From Membranipora membranacea (taxonomy: Eukaryota > Bryozoa > Gymnolaemata > Cheilostomatida > Membraniporidae): a DNA stretch of 64,000 nucleotides. The stretch spans positions 2,544,001 through 2,608,000 of the forward strand of contig OU612072.1 of assembly GCA_914767715.1 (NCBI GenBank), given 5' to 3'. The position numbers were made by a program, and so were the translations under genes. Below the pieces are notes generated by a model. It did not search any database. It was given only the letters and a program-made list of their open reading frames with translations, and was not told the origin of the DNA. Positions 39,001 to 50,500 of the stretch are shown piece by piece (the first letter of the stretch is position 1; the number at the start of each line of letters is the position of its first letter).

Positions 39001-39363
39001 GCTGTACACTGCAATGTAGATATGGTTGCATTTTCAAACTATGAAAAATTTTGCTCCGCTTTATGTTTCACGATAGAAGTCGCCCTCTGCCGTCAAATGG
39101 TTGCACAACTTGTATGGTATTATGGTATAAATGAAACTGCTTATCAATCATGCCAGTTTGCTCATATGTTGCCAATAAAAGCAAAGACAAAATACAATAC
39201 AAGATTTATGTGTATTTTAGGTAACGTTGAGGTATTATTATACACAACCACTTACTGAACTAGGAGTTATCAGTGAACAATATCTATAATTAGTATGAGG
39301 AGCTTAGACAAACTTACCAAAAGTTAAAAATACAACGAGAAGAATAGATTTCCACAGCGACAT
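33061..39363 (-). CDS. Secreted C-type lectin / EGF / mucin protein with MAM-like C-terminus
   Basis: Ten exons: 39363-39318, 39008-38826, 38299-38168, 37438-37334, 36129-36007, 35596-35474, 35302-34526, 34287-34165, 33981-33370, 33167-33061 (776 residues). All introns are phase 1, as expected for shuffled extracellular modules. Signal peptide: MSLWKSILLVVFLTF. The C-type lectin domain (about 17-155) has six or more conserved Cys, WIGG, EPNN and LWND, so calcium-dependent sugar binding is likely (EPN is the mannose-type motif in this family). EGF-like modules follow at about 156-196 and 197-237. Next come a Thr/Pro mucin region, an EGF at the end of exon 7, another EGF (497-537), and a second mucin region. 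The end is KCDFSKGLCGWNVE...WRIDD then TAA, which looks like the start of a MAM domain cut short. No membrane helix is seen, so it is probably secreted. Confidence 0.85.
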
Positions 39364-39678
39364 CTTCACAACTAACTTTATTTCTACAAGCTGCAAATCA
39401 AGCGAATGGCCTCTGTCGAGTCGAATCTAGAATAGCTTCTCTCTCGGGGTGTAGCGCTGAGCTATATCTCAGAGTGAAAAGAGGGAAACTACAGCTGTGT
39501 TTGAATGATGATGTCATATTATTATATAATAGATATCTCAAATATCTCCACTATAGCTGCATATTGAGGTGAAATTAGCAGCAGCGGCGGAAGTTCCTCC
39601 TGATAACATACCACTGCCTACACACCAATAAATATTACTCCATAATACTAGAGAACAGACTCCAGTGCTTTGAGCTGA

Positions 39679-40008
39679 GGGGGAGGGGAATGGCCCCGTA
39701 TTGACAACCCCGGGTTAGTTTTGGCGCCACTACTTTCTTATGAAACAAGCAAGTGTGGATTTACTGAGACACAAGCCAACCCTTATAACTGCACTGCAGA
39801 TATTTACTCCTATGATGTCATACTAACTCTGTCACAGACAGCGAGTCTGCTCCACAACAGAGGAATAGTAGACCAGGTCAATGATCCAGTTTTCATTATC
39901 GGGGTAACTGGAACCTCAGAAGGCGTGGAATTAATGGCCTGCTCGAGTAAAGAGCTGTACATTGGAGCAGGGAGTTCTCTCCCAAGCTACCTGACGGAAA
40001 AATTATGA
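39679..40008 (+). other. Orphan coding-like ORF, divergent from the lectin gene
   Basis: An open frame of about 109 codons with no ATG near its start, so at best an exon or a pseudogene piece. It contains CGFTETQANPYNC and a C-terminal stretch ending TEKL then TGA. Codon choice looks fairly protein-like, but the AG at 39717-39718 lacks a pyrimidine tract and I recognise no domain. It may be chance. Confidence 0.2.
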
Positions 40009-41594
40009 GGTATCATTTTTGTGGATGTTATGATCGCCCATGTAGCCCATGGGAACCCTGAAATTGATTTTCTTGTACCCAAGTGATTTTCATAGAACCA
40101 ATGCTCCCTCCCCCAACAAGGAACTCTATCTTAAAATATCTGTATATCATTATAATTATCATTATACACTCACCTCTATAACAATCCTTGTTTTATAAAA
40201 GGTTCCTTTTTATGAAAGATACCCCTATTAGTCTAACTAAATTCTAAGATATGTACAGAAGGGATGAAGGTGGTATAATTATAAGATAACAAATGCATAA
40301 TCCTATTGTTAAAACAAAAACAACTTCAAGATTATGAGAATGTTTGTATTTGTTTGAGGTTTAAACACCATTCATCGTTTCTCGCCGTAGTAAATTAAGT
40401 AACAATGAATTTCCCTGCCTATCCATACCCATCACCATCAAGACTCTTAAGCTTACTGAACCCGAAACATAGACTGTAAATTGGTAGTGTTCTGTTTGGT
40501 TTTCAAAAATTTACATAAATTCTTTTTCATGATCTTATATAACATTGCACGCAAATGCTGCATGTAAATACATTCATTGTATTATAATAGTTGTAACAAT
40601 AAAAATACACTGATCATATTTTATTTTACCCAAATGTTTACCTGAAGATTGGACCAATTCCGAACAATAGGGCTGCGGTTTTCAGCACTATTACCAGTAC
40701 TGTAGGAGTTGGAGTCCGACAAGACTCGGAATTTAGTGATTGATTATATCCAGTGAATATAAGTATTTTAGTGTTTTTATTGCCATTTAAAATGTGAAAA
40801 TATCCGCCTAATAATAATTATCCACTATTCATAAAATAGCGATGATATCATCAGAGCACTGCGGGGCTGTCCCAAAAGCCCGACTATCAATATAAACATA
40901 TGAGCCAGTAGTGTGTGCTCAGTGTTGAATAACAAAAATAAGGTTTTGAGCCGATTGCCCATAAAAGGTATCCTATCAAAAATAAACTTTTAGCATATAA
41001 AAACAAACAGTGAGGTTTAATATTTCTGTGAGATAACTTATTTGAGTAAGTAAGGCTCTTCCGCTTGGCTCTCGTCATAATTAAAACTATACCATATTTA
41101 CCATAATATTTTTATGTGCAGTGAGACCAAAAGGAAGGTGGAATTTTATAATAATTCTGTAATGTAGATAATAATTAGATTTGTTATCTTGTCACGTCAG
41201 TCGCCACCAACTGAGCCAAAAAAATCATATTTAAAAATAATTCTAAATGCAACATTCGCCCAACGTAAAGAGCCTGCAAATTCACATAATATTTTGTTGC
41301 TCTGCATTCACAATTGGTATAGCACTGCGCCAAAAGCTGACGATCATGTTGGCTAAATAGCTGGTCAAAAATTACATACAAATTAAATATGTACCAGTGC
41401 ATTGAAATCTAATCAGTATATTACGTATATCAGCACTGACTCAAATAAAAGCTTGTGATGAGATAATGAACAATAATAACGGCGGATAGATAAGGTGATG
41501 CACGAGATAGGAAATTTGATGCATTTTGGGATAGATAATTTGATGCATTATGGGTACAATAAATAAGAATGCCACCTCTGGATCCATCATAACA
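40009..41594. other. Intergenic region downstream of USP8
   Basis: About 1.6 kb, AT-rich, holding the USP8 3' UTR on the minus strand. No supported ORF, RNA or repeat seen. Confidence 0.5.
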
Positions 41595-44500
41595 TTAGAT
41601 TGCACTGTAGAATAATACATAGGCCGCCGAACTCTGTAAAATAGAAAACAGAACATTATAGCAATATGATCACCATCAAAATCAAATAAACTCACATATA
41701 CAGCTCAAGGAGCATAAATTATGGTATAATACTATGTCGTGGGTTTAGGCAAAACTCTGTATTTGTGTTAAATTTGAACTTTTGAATAGCTTCGTAACAA
41801 AGAAAATAAAGTGATCCATAGCTTCATTATTTGATCGCTGGTAACTTATAGTACAAACAGACGCACCAACAGATGCACAGACAGACACACTCTGAGACAT
41901 ATATATATACGATATGTAGTACTTACCCTGATCTCACTACTATTAGCTGGAGTTATCGTCTCATCATTAAACTTATGCCATCTCCTCGTCTGTGGATTGT
42001 TACAGAACGCCGTGTCTGTAAATAAAACATGGAGTAGTCTGTACTCTTAGTTTATATTCTATTTCATCAGAGGAAGCAGACAAAAGAAAAACATAGGCCT
42101 CACCACAGCATTCACAATCAAGGATTAGCACCTATGAGTTCAACTATTTTAAGAAGATAGTTCAGCATGAATTCATGGTTTGACGAGTTGACATGTCGAT
42201 ATTTCAGTGTGTGAAGATTTGAGAGGATACTTACAGTGACCAGATTCCATAGACCCGTAGTGATTCTGTAATGAAAAGAGATTACTCTTATCACAACTCT
42301 GACAGCGCAATGAACAAAAGTGATTCATAAATAAAATCTCTACAAACTAGTTCTGCATTAACAAGAAAAACAGTTCTCTTTATTGAAAACAAAATATTTA
42401 CTAGGGCAAGGAAATTTTTTTCCCTTTTTCTACACGTCTCAGCAGATGAAACAGATGAATCAATGCATTTGGAGTCTTCCATGTGATGAAGTGAACTTAC
42501 CACTACGCCGTACAGGTTGTATCGTTTGGCTGCTTGGTCTCCTTCTCCTTTTAAGGTGAGTGTATCCTGAAACTCTATATGGTTTGTCTTCTTAGAGAAA
42601 TGTGTGGGGCTGTGCTGAACAAATCTGCTCAGAAAGAGAGAAAAAAACTCTGATTGTATCAGTCAACCGAGAGGTCAGTAAATCTAAATATATTACCACC
42701 TCAAAGTCACACAAAAGGTGTTGAGGACGGGAATCTCAATGAATCGATATGACAGAAAACAAAATAAGCACACAATAAATACTAGCATGGCATATACAGC
42801 ACCTGCCTACTCATCTGCCTACTATCGATCCTCATAATTTACATACCAATATATGTTATACATAATAATAAATATTTTATAATATTTCTGGACATTTTTG
42901 TTTTTGTATACAGTTTGTGACTCAGCAGGTGGGGAGCTCAGTCGCTCAGTAATACACAATCCATCAAGAAAGAGTCAGTATCAGACGGAAAATATCTCTA
43001 ACCTTTTAAAGAAGACAATAAGCACCGGCGGCATGTGATACAAGTCGAGCTTATTTTTAGCTTGTCGCCGATTACACTTTTCACATTTATAATCGTCGAG
43101 CATATCGACCCTGAGGTACTGTCTCAGACATTCCTCTAGTGAGGTACGACTCGATGTTCGGATCTCCAGAGGAAGGAAGTTAAACGTATCAAACTTAAGT
43201 GACTTATTACCGCAGTGATTACATACCACTGACTGTCTCTGTAAACCCTGTAAGTGTAGAGTCAGTACAAGAGTGAGAGTAAGTCATACAAGTACATTCA
43301 GAACTCTGAGGTATATAGTAACAAGTAAAGGGAGAAAGTCAGGATTGGTCTGACTGTTAAGGGTAAGGACTTGTGATCTTATGGTCTTATGATCCAGGTT
43401 CTAATTGCCGGCACCATTTGTCATTTCTGAATTGGCACTGGCAAGCCATTCATCCTAGTCAGGTCTGTTCGAACAAGACCATAAATACAGAAGGTCCAAT
43501 GTGTGCTTGCACGCAGTATAAAGATCCCCCTCTGCCTCTTAAATAAGGAGTAGGCGGCAACGGCGGGCAAGGGTATCTACTCAACACAAGTCACCTGCGC
43601 TTTAGGGGGTCCGTTAAATAGGGTGGTCAAATAAGACCTATATAGTGCATAGAGAAAACGATGAGGACAAAGGTACTTGATTTGGTGATTTACAAAGTGA
43701 TTCTTTCCATAATTCGAGGTCTAAGCTTTACTAACTTGGAGGAAAAGCCATACAAATTACCTAATGGAATTCTTCCTTGTAGAATATTGGTTATCGAAAG
43801 CTCACTAAGGTAAAATGTATCTCAGACCATTCACTCTGAGTCATAGTCACACTCACCATTCACTCTGAGTCATAGTCACACTCACCATTCACTCTGAGTC
43901 ATAGTCACACTCACCATTCACTCTGAGTCATAGTCACACTCACCATTCACTCTGAGTCATAGTCACACTCACCATTCCTTATTGACCGCTCTCCCCTCCT
44001 TCCCTTCCATTACAGCAGAAAAAAACACAACTCAACATTGTTTAAATCAAGCTTGGTTTATTTTGCCAGCGAATCAGGGTCAGAATAGGGACAACTCTAT
44101 CTGTATTACTTACATGGAACAGCTCGTAGAAGACAGACTGATTATTCTTCTTGAAGTGATCGTACCACATTTGGGCTGCCATGTGATCGGGTGTGGATGA
44201 CGTTACATTCGGACTTCCTGTCACCTTAAGATGACCTCTAGAGTTTACATCCTCATGTAATACATCGAGTAGCTCGAGTATGAACTCCTGACTGTCCATC
44301 TGTTTGTAATGGTCGAAGGCACTTTTACGCATTCCAAACCGGAACTGTCAAATATATACATATAATATTTGGCTTTCAATTTTACTAAGGTGAAGCAATT
44401 ATTATAAGGTGAGATCATCAAAGTTGTGGGCCTGAAGGACAAACCACAAAAATCTACTGAAGACAGTGAACGTCCTTTCAACAGATGGGTGTCATCTGAC

Positions 44501-47500
44501 CTTGGGATAAGAGACAGGGTGACAGGCGCTTACTACTCAAGAATATGTACTGAGAGTTTTTATCCAATATAAGTAACCGGACATTTGTTACAGCCAGGCT
44601 TACCTTGAAGTCTCTGGGTACCACATATCTGTAACTTCCAGTCCAGAGAACTTTTACCAGCAGAGAGAACTCCTGCATGACAGCTCCCTGGCTTCCTTTG
44701 GTGTTTGCTCTATACAAGAAAATCAAAACATGTCAAATACATCGTCTTCCTCATGTTGTTCCAAAAGTTTTTAATTGGATTCATGTTCATGGAACTGTCA
44801 AGTCTGTGAAGAGGCACACCTAATGCTCATATATATTTGGCAGATACTATCAGCCTAGTGTGGAGTGGTTTCCCCGAGATATCATTAATCTTACTGCGAG
44901 TAGATATTGACTTACTTGTTCACATGATGCTGATATATATCATCTCTCACATAGTGATTCAGTGCAACAGTATGACTCAGACATTGTAATGCTGAGTTCA
45001 TGTAACAAGTGTTACCCATGTTATATAATCCAGTTAGACCTAGCGATAAATGCAAAGAGTATTAACAGCACAGGGACCACTGGTATAAAAGCCTTAGTTA
45101 AATACAGTGTCAACAAAACGTCCGTCGATCAAGATCAAATCATGATGCATCAGAGTAAACCATAGAATACGGAGCCAACTTTCTCATCTTTTTCTAGTAA
45201 CTTATAAAACAATACCATAGGAATGTTAAATTGTTTGTACACCGACAATCACAAAACTGAAAGACGGTCATCATACGCGTTTGTCTGAGCGTTAGGTTAC
45301 ATCAGTTGTATATTTTACCATACCCGGTGTAGTTTTGCCGTATTGAGGACTTAGATTAGTAAGCCTCCTACTATCCAGCTGCAGCGGAGTTACCATCTGT
45401 CTTATACTCTCAGATCTAACAACGGGAGCTGGCTTACTGCTTCTGTAATCATAGGCACAAAAATATGTACTATCATTTAACAATAATTATTTATGAAGGT
45501 GCGATTACAAATACAGCACCAAGTGTTTGGAGTTATCCACCTAATGTCAGAGAGCACACAACTAACAACTATAAAATTTGTTGAATATCAGTCTATGCAC
45601 TTTGCAGGATTTGATTGGATTTTTCTTCTCATTACTTTTACATTAATCTTACTTCATATAGCCTAAGAGTCCAATAATACACATTGTATGACCTTTTGTC
45701 AATGTCATGAGTGACCGCCCTTATTCAAAATGAAAGGAATTCTGGCTGAGATTTTCTTCACTACTTGGCAGTTAATATCTCTGCTCATGGGTATTGCCCA
45801 AACATGAGGTCACTTTTCCCAGAGTTTGACTGGAAACTCTCATACCTGGAGCAATATAGTAGGTGGCATTAATAGAAATCAATAGATATTGCAGTTTTAG
45901 TGCTCCCCTTTATTACTTATAATATCCTAAGAGCAGACAACTCCAGCAGGATCCTGCATTGTTCTCAGGCTTTCCCCCGCCGGGGGGGGGGGGGGGCGTC
46001 GGGCCGTCAGACCAGTTGAATATATATTCAAATCATAGATCTGAGCTGAAGCTGATCGATATGAGTGGTAGAATGATTGATATCACCTACTCTAAGAATA
46101 TCATATATCAGTCACAATTTGTGATAAATTACAATATAGATATTTATATTATATTTACATATTATTATGTACTGAGGATCACAATACAGATTCCATGCTA
46201 TATTACAGATTCTATTTTGTAAAATAAAGATTGTGTGTTCCACTGACCTATCAGGTTGCTGTAGGGATGATGATGTCATAACCTCCGAGTCGTCATCGTC
46301 CAGCTGTGTAAGGTTAGGTATAGAGTTAAACTTCTTCATCTTACTTCCTGTTTTAGCTCCACCTCCTCCCATAGTAGATGTGATTTGATCATGTGCTCCA
46401 AATGTCGTCTCGTCTGATTTTAGCCTCGTAGTAGAGCGTGACGCTGTGGGGGACCCTGAACAATGCAACACACAATAATACAGTAGAATATATACAATTT
46501 TGCTAAGCGCTTCAGTAAATGCTAAACATTCTATGGTAATTCTGCACAGACATTTGCTGTAAATTCTGCATTTAATTGAGAAGTAACATCTGGATTACAT
46601 AGTTCGAGAGCACAGGTAAATAAGTGATAAAACCCGTATCTTACAAAAGTGTAAGCTTATAAATGGATCAACTGACATTTCTTCCTTGTTTCAACTGTAT
46701 GAAAGTCATCAAATTCTGAAAGGAATGTGTTGGAACCTCTAGGGCCAGTGCATAGATTCGAACCCATGGTAGATTGGGACATTAATTACCAAGGCTGTGA
46801 ATACCTGGATTGAGGTATATCTCGTACAAAAGTATTTTTTGACTATTAGACCAGATTTTTTTATCAACTTTAGTCCGACACAACATATGATGTCATCAAC
46901 TCTTGTTGCCTTAATTTTCTTATCAGCTAACAGTGATTCAGTCTACATGATAGATCTGTGGCAGAGATTATCTCTGCAGCACAGCGATGGTGTCACTGTC
47001 TTCCATCAATGAAGGCAACTCCAAGAGTTTAAGGTTATGAGATCAGAAAACCAAAATGATGTTTCTCATCGCTTTTCGAATTTAGGTATGGAGACAAACA
47101 TAGGCCTAGCCCTCAAAAGTTTGCACAAGTGCAGAGTGGCTACCAGTTTATTAATGACTCTGACATTTCTGGGAAGAGGCTTAGATACCACGGGCACCAA
47201 CGGACTAATCAACTGACTGATCAACCGACCAATGAGAGTCTAGGGTGAGAGTATATATGAACTCACCACGTATAACCCGAGGAGTATTTCTGGGTAGACT
47301 GCCGGTCTGATGTGGTCTCTCCGGTATTTGTGGTGTGGGTGCAGTATAAGTTGACTCTCCAGTCGTGTGGTTTTGAAAGTATGGCCTGCCTGACTGATCC
47401 AGTCTCTTCTGCCAACCTAAGAATAGAAGATAAACAACTCGAATATAGTCATATTTACCACAATGAACTGAGAGTGAGTCGTTCTCACATAATGGTATAA

Positions 47501-50500
47501 AATCACAGTTTCCTAATGACTGCATGTCAATGATAGCAGCATATGGACACTCTGAGAGGAACATAGGCCTAACCAGTGAAATTTGTAAACTGAAAACATC
47601 AGAAGTTGACCAGCCTGCAGTCTACTAAGCAGTAAAATGTTTTTTTTTCAAATATAGACCTTTGTTGTACCAATGAACAGATAAATATTCATAATTTTAT
47701 GTTTATGTTTGTTTCCCCATATCTTAATATAAGATTATGTTTATCTCACCTTCCGGTAACGCGTTAGTGGAAACAGCCTTGAACTCTGAAGATTTCCTCT
47801 GCTGCTCCGCCAGCCTAGCCTGTTCAGCAGCAGCTTTTTCTGCAGATAACCTCTTCAGCTCTGCCACCTTAGCTAGTTCAGCAGCCGCTCTCTTCTGCTC
47901 TTCTATTTGAGCTTTCTCTGCTGCGAATCTCTGCTCGTTACTTATTCTTAATTTCTCCATCTCAGCTCTTTGTTCCTCCATGCTCTTCCTCTCCTGCTCC
48001 AGTTTATTTCTTTCTGCAGATATCCTCTGTTCTTCAGCTCTCCTCGCAGCTTGTTCTTCTGCCAGCTTTTTCTGCTCCCTGGCAATCCTCTCCTTATCGG
48101 CTGCTTCTGCAGCTTTTCTTTGATCTTCTGCTAATTTTGCTGCCTTTACTGCAGCCAACCTTTCCTCCTCTTCTAGCTTTGCTTTTTCTGCAGACAACTT
48201 TGCTGCTTTGTCTGCAGCTAATCTCTGCAGCTCACCCACTCTTATTCTTTCTGCAGCTTCCCTCTTTTCCCTCTCAATTCTAGCTTGATCTGCAGATTGC
48301 CTCTTTTCTTCTTCCTGTCTAGCTTTTTCTGTAGCTTTCCTCTCTGTGTCCAGTTTTGCCTGTCTGTTCTGTTCAGCTATAAGTTCAGACTGTATTTCTG
48401 TGAGACTTTTACTGTGACGCTGATGGTTCTCTGCCTCGCCTTGAGGTGTCCCAGTAGGGCTGACTCTAGGTGAGAGAATGTTACCTGCAGCCACTTCTTG
48501 CTGCTCCTGTTTCTCCTGTAGATCGTGCAGACGAATCTGCCAGTCCTCCAGCTCTGACGGTTTCAGGCTTCTGTCAACCTAATATAAAGTAATGAAAATA
48601 ATAACATACAAAAATTGACCTCGTGCGGACTCTGAATATGTTTCATAGACTTTGTAATTCAGAGACTGTGCTATTCCAGCTCGGTCGAAAAGAAAGTGAG
48701 TAGTGAAACTATGGACACTGTTACATGAAACAACAGAACAGGCCAAGCCGTAAAACAATCTGCTAATCCATAACTGTGTCACATGACCTAAAGCAACATT
48801 TTCTATTTCTGGTAAAGAATAAGTGACTCACCGAAGGTTTATTTTTAGCCTCTTGTAACGCTGTTGCCTGTCGGTATATTTTCTGAGCTTCTTCTACTTG
48901 TCGCCTGAGATCTTCTATAGTCTTGTCCTTCAATTCACTACTAGCTGTTGCTTCTATACGTCTCTGTCTCTCTGCGTTCAGCTCTCTCACTCTACAGGAG
49001 TAACATCAGGTGGTGAAACAATAGCATCAAGTCGTCATAGATGATATAGAGAGGTATAAACGGAACAAGCTGGAAACCGAGCCCACTAGCAAAAGATGGT
49101 TAAAAGTAGACAGCTGGAGATACATGGCTCGACCAAAATGAAGACAGTCATTGTCGAATCAACAGACTGCTATGATGATGATGATGATACAGAACCTACT
49201 CAGGTAAATTGGTGATCATTATGACTGAGAACTCCCTCACTAGTTTCTGTTATCAATTTCTTTGATTTGAGCAACATGGATGGACACTGAGTGCCTGAGT
49301 TTGAGGCATCAAACTAAGCCTTGAGGATTATTCAATAAGCACTGGTCGCAGCCAAGCGATCTCAACCAATTCGGAGTTGCCTGCTTATTGTCAAAAAGTT
49401 GAAATCCTTCTGAATCTTTTAGTGAGGCAAGGGATGACGCAGAGTTGATATGGAGGGCTTAGTTTGACACATCGGTAGGTTGTAAGTATGATACTTACTT
49501 CTGACTGGACATCTCTATCAGTGACTTATTCTGTTCACTGAGATTGTCACTAAGTCTTCTCTCTTCATCAGTCTGTGGGGAATATAAGAGTAATCACAGA
49601 TTGGACTTTCTTACTGTGTACGTTAAATCCGCACTGGTTACTATTTATGTATATCTCTGATCAATAGAGTATGAATTAATTCATGTAGCTTGAGTGCCCT
49701 CAGACCAATTAAGGATTGACGACCGAGGTCAAATTTAAGAATTAAGGGTGGGCACATGTTAGGTACTCACACTTAATTGACTATACATGCCAACAATGTG
49801 TACTTTATGGCAGTGTGCGCCTTAAGTTAGCGTAAGACACCCTTTATTAGCTTTGAACCAGTGAGAAAAGTACTATCACCATTTTGTGTATCAGGGTGAT
49901 TTTCATTTATATCTAGATGCTGTATCTCATATGTGTGTTGGTAGAGTTATGACTCACCTGTTCGGATTGTTTTGGATAATCTGTTAATCTGTTAGACTGA
50001 GAAGGTTTCAGTTTTCTGTCAGGTATTATCATATGACCTGCTGGAGCTATACTCGGTCTATCAGCTGGGTTGGGCTGTAGTGTTCTATTCTGAGAAGTCT
50101 GCGTTGTGGGTGTTATATAAGGAGATCCCCTACCTGCAGCAGTAGGTGGGTTTAGCGGCAGTGGCTGATATGTGTTAGTAGATGCTCTTGTATTACTAGG
50201 CTGCATCAGGTTAGAAGGTTTATTAGATCGATTGACCATCGGTAGTGCGGGTCTGGCCATCTCGGCTTGCCACGGGGCATTGTTCTGAGGCCCGTAGTTC
50301 TGTGATGAGACACCCTGAGAGGGGTGAGTCGTGATATTGTGTGTATTTTGTGAGTCAGCAGTTATATTACTGCTGCTCATCTCAGGGGAGATAATCAGAG
50401 GAGGATCATCTTGTGTCGGAGTCGTCTCTTCTTCATCAAAGAAGTTGAAATCATAATTTACACTACTCACTAAAAAACAGAGAGATAGAGAGTGAAATGA

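Noticed and set aside
39679-40008. Promoting this ORF to a gene
   Set aside because: It lacks a start codon, a convincing acceptor and any recognisable domain.
43826-43977. CRISPR-like array
   Set aside because: The 29-bp units are contiguous with no spacers, inside an intron of an animal gene.
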